44,466 bases of DNA from Limnohabitans sp. (GTDB taxonomy: Bacteria; Pseudomonadota; Gammaproteobacteria; Burkholderiales; Burkholderiaceae_C). The notes under the pieces are model-generated. The model did not search any database and was not told the origin of the DNA. It was given only the letters and a program-made list of their open reading frames with translations. Within the stretch, counting starts at the first letter, position 1; each line of letters starts with the position of its first letter. The stretch covers positions 1-44,466 of the forward strand of contig NZ_JAFEIF010000020.1 of the NCBI RefSeq assembly GCF_017848645.1. The letters are read 5' to 3'. Both the position numbers and the translations under genes were made by a program. Of the stretch, positions 25,453 to 33,229 are shown one piece after another.

Positions 25453-26331
25453 ATGAGCTTGCTGGATGGCTATGGCATGGACACCATCACCATGGCCGGC
25501 ACCCTGGAGGCCAAGTTGGCCGCGATGAAGGGCGCTGGTTTTTCGCAGGTGATGCTGATGGCCCGCGATCTGGTCACGCACCCCGGTGGCGTGAAAGCGG
25601 CGGTGGAGGCTGTGCGCCAAAGTGGCTTGCGGCCCACAGGCTTTCAGGTGTTGCGCGACTTTGAAGGCTTGTCGGGTCATCTGCACAGCTACAAGATCGA
25701 CATGGCCAAGGCCATGCTCAAGATGTGCGCGGCCACCGGCAGCCAGGTGTTGCTCGCTTGCTCGTCCACCTCGCGCCATGCGACGCAAGACCTCGACGCC
25801 ATCGCCGCCGACCTGAAAAAACTCGCCATGCTGGCCGTGCCCTTGGGCATCAAGATCGCTTACGAAGCCCTGTCCTGGGGCCGCACCGTCAATGAATTCA
25901 CCACCAGCTGGGACGTGGTCTGCCGCGCCGACTGCCCCAATTTGGGTCTGGGCATCGATTCGTTTCACATCTTTGCTGCCAAAACCGAGCTGGACGCCAT
26001 CGAAGCGCTGGACCCTGACAAGATTTTTCTGGTTCAGTTGTCAGACTTCATGTGGCAAGAGACCCCCACCTTTGAAGAGCGCATGACCACGGCCCGCACC
26101 TTCCGAGTGTTCCCGGGCGAAGGTGTCCACAGCGCGCAACTGGCCGATCTGGTGTTGCGTCTTGACCGCCTGGGCTACCGGGGCGACTACAGCTTCGAGG
26201 TCTTCAACGACGACTACCAACAACTGCCGCTGGAGACCGTGGCCGAACGCGCCCGGCGCAGCGCCACCTGGTTGCACCAGGACGTGCTGCACAAAGCCGC
26301 GCCGCTGCCGGCTTGGGTGCGCAGGGCTTGA
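25453..26331 (+). CDS. 3-dehydroshikimate dehydratase (TIM-barrel, AsbF/QuiC-type)
   Basis: The 292-residue sugar-phosphate isomerase/epimerase-fold protein should convert 3-dehydroshikimate to protocatechuate. Likely metal ligands are E138 (IAYEALSWGRTVN), D169 and H172 (LGIDSFHIF), Q195 (VQLSDF) and E249 (YSFEVFNDDY). The stretch YEALSWGR is what I know of this dehydratase group. Start: GAGG (25443-25446) is six bases before the ATG at 25453. An ATG at 25441 overlaps the previous stop (ATGA) and is possible. The product feeds the lig genes at the other end of the window. An isomerase of another substrate cannot be ruled out from sequence alone. Confidence 0.82.
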   Translation: MSLLDGYGMDTITMAGTLEAKLAAMKGAGFSQVMLMARDLVTHPGGVKAAVEAVRQSGLRPTGFQVLRDFEGLSGHLHSYKIDMAKAMLKMCAATGSQVLLACSSTSRHATQDLDAIAADLKKLAMLAVPLGIKIAYEALSWGRTVNEFTTSWDVVCRADCPNLGLGIDSFHIFAAKTELDAIEALDPDKIFLVQLSDFMWQETPTFEERMTTARTFRVFPGEGVHSAQLADLVLRLDRLGYRGDYSFEVFNDDYQQLPLETVAERARRSATWLHQDVLHKAAPLPAWVRRA

Positions 26332-26382
26332 AGTATCAGTGACCAGTCGGGATGGGCCGATCCTGCTGTGGCTGACCGCTGC

Positions 26383-26416
26383 CTGCTGAGCGTCAAACGT
26401 TCTTTGTGCTCAGCAG
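26383..26416. terminator. Inverted repeat between convergent genes
   Basis: CTGCTGAGC (26383-26391) and GCTCAGCAG (26408-26416) form a perfect 9-base stem with a 16-base loop, spanning the stop codon of the PAP2 gene. It could act on both strands, but there is no T tract on either side. Confidence 0.35.
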
Positions 26417-27156
26417 TCGCGCAGTGACCAGGATCGATAAGCCGTAAAAAAGCGTTGATTGACCCAGGCCACTGCTGCGCAAATCAAGGCTGTCCAAGCC
26501 GTATGGCTGGGGTAGTGGGCGCCTCGCAGGGTTTGGATGGCACCCAGAACCAAGCCCATCAGCAAGACAGCCGCCAGGAGTTTTTGTCCTGTTCGCCGCT
26601 CATGGCGCTGGGTGGAGGCCAGCCACGGCAGGCTCAGGGCCACGAATGCCAAAGCGCTGGAGGCATGCCCGCCCGGAAAGCAATGGCCACTGCCGCCATC
26701 GGTGACACCCCAAGCCCAGTGCGAGACATGGTTGGCGATGCCTCCAAATGCCCGCAGCTCCCATGGGCAGCTGGTCAAGCTCACGCGTTTGAGGGCGGTG
26801 ACCGCCAGCAAGCTCAGACTGATGCCTACGACGATTTCTAGCCGCTGCATGCGCGGCATCTGGCGCCAGATGCCCATGGGTCGGATCGCCATCCACACGA
26901 TGCCAAGGTACAGCAACACGGCAAGCCGTTTGGTGCCGTCATGTCCAATGCTGCTGAGCCACCAGTGGTCGCGCAGCACAAACCCCTGCGCACCCCCCAG
27001 CCAAGCCATCACGCGGATGTCCGCCCCTGAGGCATCCCAGGTCAGGGTCAGAGCCACGCCCGCGAGCCACAGCCACAGTCCGAGTGATGCTGACCCAAAC
27101 CGGTTTTGCATCCTCTTGTGTGGCAGGGCAGTATTTTCAATCTTGTCGTGGGCCAT
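26410..27156 (-). CDS. PAP2-family membrane phosphatase
   Basis: This is an inner-membrane lipid phosphatase with about six hydrophobic segments and the three PAP2 motifs in order: KRVSLTSCPW, CFPGGHASS and RGAHYPSHT, with the catalytic His residues in the last two. Members include LpxE/LpxT-like lipid A 1-phosphatases and PgpB. The frame is open to an ATG at 27174, but that codon lies inside a -10-like box (TTTAAT, 27173-27178 minus) downstream of a PmrA-box-like site, so a start at 27165, 27156 or 27111 is more likely; 27156 is given (248 residues). It is divergent from the pmrA-like regulator. A role in lipid A or undecaprenyl phosphate turnover is inferred. Confidence 0.82.
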   Translation of the reverse strand: MAHDKIENTALPHKRMQNRFGSASLGLWLWLAGVALTLTWDASGADIRVMAWLGGAQGFVLRDHWWLSSIGHDGTKRLAVLLYLGIVWMAIRPMGIWRQMPRMQRLEIVVGISLSLLAVTALKRVSLTSCPWELRAFGGIANHVSHWAWGVTDGGSGHCFPGGHASSALAFVALSLPWLASTQRHERRTGQKLLAAVLLMGLVLGAIQTLRGAHYPSHTAWTALICAAVAWVNQRFFTAYRSWSLRDC

Positions 27157-27172
27157 GAGGGTCATGGCGGGC

Positions 27173-27205
27173 ATTAAAGAGCCGCCGCATTAAGGCTGCC
27201 TTAAT
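27173..27205 (-). promoter_or_regulatory. PmrA-box-like site and -10 of the PAP2 gene
   Basis: ATTAAG-GCTGC-CTTAAT (27189-27205) matches the PmrA box form YTTAAK-N5-YTTAAK at all but one position and reads the same way on both strands. On the minus strand, ten bases separate it from TTTAAT (27178-27173), a good -10. On the plus strand, the same distance leads only to CACGAT, a poor -10. This suggests activation mainly of the PAP2 gene. Binding is inferred. Confidence 0.65.
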
Positions 27206-27294
27206 TGGGCCCTGGCACGATGCCAACCATGGACACCACACCTGACACAATCGAGCTTCAACAAATGACCACTCACGCCAATGGGACTGGGACG

Positions 27295-27972
27295 ATGCGG
27301 GTATTGATTGTGGAAGACGACGCGGGCATTGCCACGGGCCTGGCCGCGACCCTGCGGGCCAGCGGCTACGCGGTGGATGTGACGTCCACGCTGGCACTGG
27401 CCTCTGCGGCGCTGCGCGTGGAGCCTTTTGATTTGGTGCTGCTGGACCTGAGCCTGCCCGACGGCGATGGGCTGGACTGGCTGCGCCAGGTGCGACGCTC
27501 GGGCAGCGTCATGCCCGTGCTGATCATGACCGCCCGCGATGCCTTGCCCGACCGGGTGGCCGGACTGGACGAGGGGGCCGACGACTATGTGGTCAAGCCC
27601 TTCGAGCCCGAAGAGTTGCTGGCCCGCATGCGCGTGGCCTTGCGCCGCAGCGAAGGCCGCGCCTCGCCGCTGCTGCGCCACGGTGATCTGGTGGTCGACC
27701 CGGCCGCCCACACCGTGGTGCGCAACGGCGAGCCCGTGACGCTGCGGGCCAAGGAATTTGCCTTGCTGCTGGCGCTGCTGCGCGGCAGCGGGCAGGTGTT
27801 GTCGCGCCAGCGGCTGGAGCAAGCGCTGTATGGCTTTGACGAAGTGCTGGACAGCAATGCCTTGGAGGTGCACATGCACCACCTGCGCCGCAAATTGGGC
27901 GACGGCCTGGTCAAGACGGTGCGCGGCGTGGGCTACTTTGTGCCGGTGCCAGAACCCCAAGGGAGGGCTTGA
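27295..27972 (+). CDS. pmrA: OmpR/PhoB-family response regulator, PmrA-like
   Basis: The 225-residue regulator has a receiver domain with acidic pocket EDD (residues 7-9), phospho-acceptor D51 (LVLLDLSLPDGDG), T79 and K101 (VVKPFEPEELLAR). An OmpR-type winged helix follows (SRQRLEQALYGFDE, NALEVHMHHLRRKLG). The frame opens at a TTG at 27205, but the ATG at 27295 gives the standard start MRVLIVEDD; earlier ATGs (27220, 27229, 27265) are less likely. The stop shares one base with the sensor kinase ATG. The name rests on context: a PmrA-like box upstream, and eptA and a PAP2 gene alongside. Confidence 0.85.
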   Translation: MRVLIVEDDAGIATGLAATLRASGYAVDVTSTLALASAALRVEPFDLVLLDLSLPDGDGLDWLRQVRRSGSVMPVLIMTARDALPDRVAGLDEGADDYVVKPFEPEELLARMRVALRRSEGRASPLLRHGDLVVDPAAHTVVRNGEPVTLRAKEFALLLALLRGSGQVLSRQRLEQALYGFDEVLDSNALEVHMHHLRRKLGDGLVKTVRGVGYFVPVPEPQGRA

Positions 27973-29447
27973 TGGGCCAAGCCACAAGTGCGCAGGCCAA
28001 TCCTGGCCAGGCCCAAGACCGCTCTCTGTGGCGTTACCTGTGGGCCTGGGCGCTGGGGGCGGTGGTGGCCCTGTGGCTGTTGTTGGCCGGGCTGGCCTAT
28101 TCCACGGGCTACCACGAGGCCGAAGAAATCAGCGACGGTCTGCTGGTGTCGGCTGCGAAATTGCTGCTCAGCCAGCCGCTGGATCAGCCCCCAAGTGAGG
28201 CGCTCAAGCCGCCCTTGTCGGCGCCCGGTGCGCCAAAGCCGCCAGTGGCCCATCCCGCAGCGCTGCCTGCGGCCCTGAGCCAGCACCCGCCCAACGCCTA
28301 CGCGCCAGAATTTCATGTGGTGGTCTGGCAGGACGAGCGCCTGGTCTGGGACTCGCACGGCGTGCACGCCCAATTGCCACCGCGCTTGGCGCTGGGCCAC
28401 CAGACGCTGAGCCTGACGCTGCAGGGCGTCTCGCAGGATTGGCGGGTGTATGTCGCAGAGTCGGCCGGCTCAGTCCCGTTGCGCCGCGTGGCGGTTTTTC
28501 TGGACCCGGCGCGCCGTGATGCGCTGGCCGCTGATATTTCCGAGCACATCCTGCTGCCTGCGCTGGTGTTTTTGCCTTTGGTGGCGCTGATGCTGGCCTC
28601 GGCCATTCGGCGCGGCCTGCTGCCCTTGCAGCGCTTGTCGGGCAAGATCGCTGCGCTTGATGTCGATGCTGGCCAAACCCTGGTGCCGCAGCAGCCTTAC
28701 CGGGAGCTGGGCGTGACGGTGCAGTCCATCAACGCTTTGGTGCTGCGCCTGCAGGCCCAGATTGGCCGGGAGAGGCGCTTTGCCGCCGACGTGGCCCACG
28801 AGCTGCGCACCCCCCTGACAGCGCTGGTGCTGCAGGCCCGGCGTGCGCGCAACGGGGGCGGGCCTGCCGAACAAGCCCAGGCTTTGCAGGCGGTGGAGCA
28901 GGGCGCTTTGCGTGCGGGGCGCATCTTGACGCAGCTGCTGGACCTGGCGCGGGCCCAAAGCCTGACGGGTGACCAGTCCGAGCCCGTGAACCTGTGCGCT
29001 TTGGCGTTGCGCGTGGTGTCTGAGCATGCGGCGCTGGCCCACGAGCTGGGCCAAGACATCGCGCTCGAAGCGCCCGAGTCATTGGTGCTGCCCGGGCAGG
29101 CCACCTTGCTGGAGCTGGCCTTGCGCAACCTGGTGGACAACGCCTTGCGCCACAACCCGACGGGCACTTACGTCGAGGTGCGCGTGGCCCGCGATGCCTC
29201 AGGCCAGGTGACGCTGTCGGTCAGCGACGACGGCGGTGACTTGAGCGCTGTGCGCACCTCGGGCTCTGAAACGGCACCCGACACGGGCACAAGCTCCAAC
29301 ACGGGCCTGGGCATTGGCCTCACTTTGGCCGAGCGCATCGCCCAAAGCCAGGGCGCGCAGCTGGTGCGCGATGGCGGCGCTGCACCTTTTGGCAAGCGTT
29401 TCGCCTTGGTCTGGCCCGCTACTGGCCAGCCATCAGGCCAAGCTTAA
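27972..29447 (+). CDS. pmrB: Sensor histidine kinase, PmrB-like
   Basis: The 491-residue inner-membrane kinase has a first membrane helix near residues 15-40 and a periplasmic part of about 150 residues that is rich in Pro near its start. A second helix (ILLPALVFLPLVALMLASAI) follows, then the H box FAADVAHELRTPL with H276, and the N box NLVDNALRHNP. The ATP lid is odd: VSDDGGDLS replaces the usual DxGxGI, and the segment before GLGIGL is a Ser/Thr/Gly linker without an F box. GGAGG lies five bases before the ATG. The overlap with the regulator implies co-translation. The stop codon lies inside the PmrA-like box of eptA. Confidence 0.87.
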   Translation: MGQATSAQANPGQAQDRSLWRYLWAWALGAVVALWLLLAGLAYSTGYHEAEEISDGLLVSAAKLLLSQPLDQPPSEALKPPLSAPGAPKPPVAHPAALPAALSQHPPNAYAPEFHVVVWQDERLVWDSHGVHAQLPPRLALGHQTLSLTLQGVSQDWRVYVAESAGSVPLRRVAVFLDPARRDALAADISEHILLPALVFLPLVALMLASAIRRGLLPLQRLSGKIAALDVDAGQTLVPQQPYRELGVTVQSINALVLRLQAQIGRERRFAADVAHELRTPLTALVLQARRARNGGGPAEQAQALQAVEQGALRAGRILTQLLDLARAQSLTGDQSEPVNLCALALRVVSEHAALAHELGQDIALEAPESLVLPGQATLLELALRNLVDNALRHNPTGTYVEVRVARDASGQVTLSVSDDGGDLSAVRTSGSETAPDTGTSSNTGLGIGLTLAERIAQSQGAQLVRDGGAAPFGKRFALVWPATGQPSGQA

Positions 29448-29475
29448 TGTTGCGGTAAGACTGGGTTTTCATAAT
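29443..29475 (+). promoter_or_regulatory. PmrA-box-like site and -10 of eptA
   Basis: CTTAAT-GTTGC-GGTAAG (29443-29459) has one perfect YTTAAK half and one keeping TAAG. CATAAT follows at 29470-29475, exactly ten bases after the box, the same distance as at the PAP2 promoter. The first half-site includes the pmrB stop codon. This supports a separate, regulator-controlled promoter for eptA. Confidence 0.55.
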
Positions 29476-29514
29476 GATGGTAGTTGCTTTGCCATTCGTT
29501 CCCATGTCTTGCCC

Positions 29515-31221
29515 ATGACCTCCACCTCCTCTGATCTAGCCCCTGCTGTTGCCTTGCTTCGCCGCCCTTGGCACCCCTTGAGCCTTTTGCTGGTGCTGGC
29601 CGTGTGGCTGAGCACGCTGGGCAATTTGCCCCTGTGGCGGGCGATGTGGGCCTTGACCGACACCCATGGGCTGCGGACCTGGTTGGGCCTGGTGGGCATG
29701 TGTTTGATCGTGCTGTCGGCCACCACGGTGCTGCTCAGTCTGCTGGTCTGGCCCCGTTGGCTCAAGCCTGCAGGCGTGATGCTGCTCATGGTGGCCGCGG
29801 CCAACAGTTATTTCATGTTCACGTATGGCGTTGTCATCGACCCCACCATGATGGCCAACACCGTTCAAACGGATGTGCGCGAGGTGCGCGATTTGCTGTC
29901 CTGGTCCATGCTGGTGGTGCTGGCGCTGGGCGTGGTCCTGCCCGGCTGGTGGTGGTGGCGTCAGCCCGTCCAGAAGCTGCCTGTCCGGCGCTTGTTGGGG
30001 CGTCAATTGGGCTTGGCCGCTTTGGGCACTCTGCTCATGTTGGTGGTGATCTGGGCCTCGTTTCAGGATTTGGCCTCCACCATGCGCAACCAAAAATCCA
30101 TGCGCTACATGCTCAACCCCTTCAACACCCTGTATGCCAGCGCACGCTTGGTGATCGGGCAGACCGCGCAGGCCCGCATGCCTTTGCAGACCATCGGGGA
30201 AGACGCCGTGTTGGTGCGTGCACCGGGTTCATCGCAACAGCCGCCGCTGATCGTGCTGGTCGTGGGCGAAACTGTGCGTGCGGCCAACTTCGGTCTGGCC
30301 GGTTATGCGCGTGACACCACACCGCAATTGCGCCAACTGCAGGGCAGCGGTGAGCTGGCCTACTTTGCCGATGTGAGCTCCTGCGGCACCAACACCCAGG
30401 TCTCGGTACCCTGCATGTTTTCTCACATGGGGCGAGAGGCTTATGCCAAAAACGACACCCCTTACGAAAACCTGTTGGACGTGCTTCAGCGCGCCGGCAT
30501 GCAGGTGCTGTGGCTGGACAACCAGTCTGGCTGCAAAGGGGTGTGCGACCGTGTGCCAAATTCCAACACCGTGGCCAGCACCCTGGACTTGAAAGACCCG
30601 GCGCTGTGCCCAGATGGCGAATGCTTTGACGAGATCATGCTGCGCGTCTTGCCCGAGCGCTTGGCTGAGCTGGACAAAGCGCGCGGCTCAGGGCCAGCTG
30701 CTGCAGGCACGGTGGTCGTTTTGCACCAGATGGGCAACCACGGCCCGGCCTATTTCAAGCGCACACCAGCCGACATGAAGGTCTACCAGCCCGAATGCCG
30801 CAGCAAAGTCCTGCAAGACTGCCCGGCTCAAGAGATCGTCAACGCCTACGACAATGCCGTGCGCTACACCGACCACTTGCTGTCGCAAACCGTGCGTTGG
30901 CTCAAAAGCCAACCGCGCCCAACGGCCATGCTTTACGTTTCAGACCATGGCGAATCGCTGGGCGAAAAAGGCCTTTACCTGCACGGCATGCCCTACATGA
31001 TGGCCCCCAAAGAGCAAACCCATGTGCCCATGGTGATGTGGCTGTCCAAGCCCCTGCAGTCACAGCTGGGTTGGGACGGCGCTTGCTGGCAAAAACAAGC
31101 CTCCGAATCGATCTCGCACGACAATCTGTTTCATTCGGTCCTGACGCTGGCGCAGGTCAAGACCCGGTGGCAAAAGCCCGAGCTGGATGTGTTTGCGGCC
31201 TGCGCCTCGCGCAGGCCCTAA
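29515..31221 (+). CDS. eptA: Phosphoethanolamine transferase (EptA/PmrC family)
   Basis: The enzyme transfers phosphoethanolamine from phosphatidylethanolamine to lipid A, releasing diacylglycerol and lowering surface charge (polymyxin resistance in known cases). The 568-residue protein has five N-terminal membrane helices and a periplasmic sulfatase-like domain. It shows E252 (VVGETVRAANFG), the nucleophile T292 (SSCGTNTQVSVPCMFS) and the zinc-site SDHGESLGE. Paired Cys residues (e.g. SGCKGVCDR, CPDGEC) fit the disulfides of the family. The ATG at 29515 has no clear ribosome site but opens directly into the first helix. It converges with dgkA, four bases apart. Confidence 0.93.
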   Translation: MTSTSSDLAPAVALLRRPWHPLSLLLVLAVWLSTLGNLPLWRAMWALTDTHGLRTWLGLVGMCLIVLSATTVLLSLLVWPRWLKPAGVMLLMVAAANSYFMFTYGVVIDPTMMANTVQTDVREVRDLLSWSMLVVLALGVVLPGWWWWRQPVQKLPVRRLLGRQLGLAALGTLLMLVVIWASFQDLASTMRNQKSMRYMLNPFNTLYASARLVIGQTAQARMPLQTIGEDAVLVRAPGSSQQPPLIVLVVGETVRAANFGLAGYARDTTPQLRQLQGSGELAYFADVSSCGTNTQVSVPCMFSHMGREAYAKNDTPYENLLDVLQRAGMQVLWLDNQSGCKGVCDRVPNSNTVASTLDLKDPALCPDGECFDEIMLRVLPERLAELDKARGSGPAAAGTVVVLHQMGNHGPAYFKRTPADMKVYQPECRSKVLQDCPAQEIVNAYDNAVRYTDHLLSQTVRWLKSQPRPTAMLYVSDHGESLGEKGLYLHGMPYMMAPKEQTHVPMVMWLSKPLQSQLGWDGACWQKQASESISHDNLFHSVLTLAQVKTRWQKPELDVFAACASRRP

Positions 31222-31224
31222 ACC

Positions 31225-31611
31225 TCAGGCTACCCACCAACGCCACAGCGCCGTCAGCCATACCCCGCCGCACAGCAGCAAGCTGAGCAACACGGCCGCG
31301 CTGGCCGTGTCTTTGGCCCGCTTGGACTGCGCATGCCACTCGGGGCCCATGCGGTCAATGGCGGCTTCCACGGCGGTGTTGAGCAGCTCCACCACCAGCA
31401 CCGCCACCACCACGCCCACGAGCAGCACCACCTCGGCCCAGCTTTGGCCCAGCCACCAGGCCCCGGGCAAAATCAGTACCGCCAAAATGGCCTCTTGCCG
31501 AAAAGCCGGCTCGTGCCAACCGGCCCGCAAACCTTCGATGGAATAAAAAAACGCGTGCCAGACGCGGGACAGGCCTTGTCGTTTGGGCTGTACGGAGGTG
31601 TTGTCGTTCAT
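31225..31611 (-). CDS. dgkA: Diacylglycerol kinase
   Basis: The 128-residue inner-membrane protein has three helices and the DgkA signature ELLNTAVEAAIDR, whose second Glu is the catalytic-site residue of E. coli DgkA (ELLNSAIEAVVDR). It phosphorylates diacylglycerol to phosphatidic acid. Its convergent neighbour eptA makes diacylglycerol as a by-product, so the pairing makes functional sense: one makes the lipid and the other recycles it. The two genes run towards each other and end four bases apart, so they are not one operon. Confidence 0.93.
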   Translation of the reverse strand: MNDNTSVQPKRQGLSRVWHAFFYSIEGLRAGWHEPAFRQEAILAVLILPGAWWLGQSWAEVVLLVGVVVAVLVVELLNTAVEAAIDRMGPEWHAQSKRAKDTASAAVLLSLLLCGGVWLTALWRWWVA

Positions 31612-31864
31612 GTGCGGGGCAGTATGGGATTGGATCTTGCAGCTTAAGGGCGAGATGTTAACGGGGCCTTATCGCCCTAACCTGGCACGCCAACCGGAAC
31701 GGCTGTCGCTGCTCATCCGCTCTGTGCAGCGCTGGGTCCATGCTGGTTTACCCGGGTGTTTGGGCGCGTGCTGTTGATGCGCCACATCATCAAACATGAT
31801 TGGCTGTCTGCGGCGCTTGGCATTAGCATGGCAAGCTGACGGAAAAACAAATGGAGACCCACGT
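31612..31864. promoter_or_regulatory. Divergent region between dgkA and the ABC importer, with a dyad
   Basis: A near-perfect palindrome lies at 31815-31836 (GCTTG-G-CAT-N4-ATG-G-CAAGC), about 30 bases before the importer start, and is a candidate operator. Nearer dgkA, AGGGCGA (31647-31653) can pair with TCGCCCT (31672-31678). I see no gene here; a short open frame upstream of the importer is just its unused 5' extension. GGAG (31853-31856) serves the start at 31865. Confidence 0.45.
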
Positions 31865-33208
31865 ATGAAAAAACCTTTGATTCGCCAAGCGGTGGCTGCC
31901 GCGGCATGGGTGCTGGCGGGCTGGGGCATGCAAGCGGCCCAGGCCGGCACGGTGACGGTGGTCACCTCTTTTCCCAAAGAGCTGACACAGGCCTACAAAG
32001 CCGCCTTTGAAAAAGCCAACCCCGAGATCAAGATCGAGATCCTGAACAAGAACACCGTGCAGGGCATTGCCTACGTCCGCGAGCTGCCTGTGGGACAGCG
32101 CCCGGATGTGTTCTGGGCCTCTGCACCAGATGCCTTTGAAGTGCTCTCGGGCCTCAAACTGCTCGAACCCATTGGCGATCTGGCCAACAAGGCCGCGCCC
32201 GCCAAAGTCGGTGCTTATCCCATCAACGCGCCAGACAACCTGTACCTGGGCCAAGCCCTGGCCGGTTATGGCCTGATGTGGAACACCCGCTACATGGCCG
32301 CCAACAAGGTGCCCGCGCCCAAACAATGGGCCGATTTGATCAAGCCCGTGTACTTTGGCCATGTGGCCATGAGTTCACCGTCGCGCTCGGGCACCACGCA
32401 CCTCACGGTCGAGACCTTGCTGCAAGGCGAGGGCTGGGACAAAGGCTGGAGCCAGTTGCTGCAAATTTCGGGGAACAGCGCGGCCATCACCGAGCGCAGT
32501 TTTGGTGTGCCCGATGGCGTCAACAACGGGCAGTTCGGCATTGGCCTGGTGATCGACTTTTTTGGCCTGGCGGGCAAGTACTCGGGCTTTCCAGTCGAAT
32601 TTGTGTACCCCGATGTGACGGCCGTGGTGCCCGCCAACATCGCCTTGGTCAGCGGTGGCAAAAACACCGCCGAGGCCCGCAAGTTCATCAGCTACACCGT
32701 GTCTCAGCAAGGCCAGGAGCTGCTCTACAACCCCAAGATCTCGCGCCTGCCCATCTTGCCGCCTGAAGCCATGGGCGGCAAAACCCCGGCGGGCTACCCC
32801 AACCCGTTCGAGATCGCCAAGCGGGCCAAAGTGCAGTTCAACTCCGACCTGTCCGAGACCCGTTACAACGTGGTCTCGGCCCTGTTTGACCAGACCATCA
32901 CCTTCCGCCTGAAAGAGCTGCAAGCGGCCACCAAGGCCATCCATGCCGCCGAGGCTGCACTGGCCAAAAAGCCCAACGCCAATGCGGCTGGCCTGATCAA
33001 GCAGGCCCGGGATGCGGCCTTCAGCCCGGTGGTGAACGCGCAAAAAGCCACGGACAAGGAGTTTCTGGCGCTGTTTGCGGCCAACAAAAAGGACGCCGCC
33101 GTCAGCAAAAGCGTGACCGGTCTGGAAAACCACTGGAACAACAGTGCCCGCCAGAACTACGAACGCGCCCGCAGCTTGGCCGAGCAAGCGCTGGCCGCCC
33201 TCAAGTAA
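31865..33208 (+). CDS. ABC importer periplasmic binding protein (Fe3+/phosphonate type)
   Basis: The 447-residue protein has a signal peptide (MKKPLIRQAVAAAAWVLAGW, cleavage after AQA) and a family-1 solute-binding fold: VTVVTSFPKELTQAYKAAFE, then PDVFWASAPDAFEVL and SPSRSGTTHLTVETLLQGE. Relatives bind Fe3+, 2-aminoethylphosphonate or other anions. It is about 100 residues longer than FbpA-type proteins, with a helical C-terminal extension rich in Ala and Lys (about residues 350-447) that I do not recognise. It starts a three-gene importer operon. The substrate is uncertain. Confidence 0.85.
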   Translation: MKKPLIRQAVAAAAWVLAGWGMQAAQAGTVTVVTSFPKELTQAYKAAFEKANPEIKIEILNKNTVQGIAYVRELPVGQRPDVFWASAPDAFEVLSGLKLLEPIGDLANKAAPAKVGAYPINAPDNLYLGQALAGYGLMWNTRYMAANKVPAPKQWADLIKPVYFGHVAMSSPSRSGTTHLTVETLLQGEGWDKGWSQLLQISGNSAAITERSFGVPDGVNNGQFGIGLVIDFFGLAGKYSGFPVEFVYPDVTAVVPANIALVSGGKNTAEARKFISYTVSQQGQELLYNPKISRLPILPPEAMGGKTPAGYPNPFEIAKRAKVQFNSDLSETRYNVVSALFDQTITFRLKELQAATKAIHAAEAALAKKPNANAAGLIKQARDAAFSPVVNAQKATDKEFLALFAANKKDAAVSKSVTGLENHWNNSARQNYERARSLAEQALAALK

Positions 33209-33229
33209 TCGCCACAAAGGACCTACGCC

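Noticed and set aside
31612..31680. PmrA-like box before dgkA
   Set aside because: CTTAAG and a TTAA occur, but the TTAA cores are 14 bases apart instead of 11 and no -10 lies at the ten-base distance seen at the PAP2 and eptA promoters.
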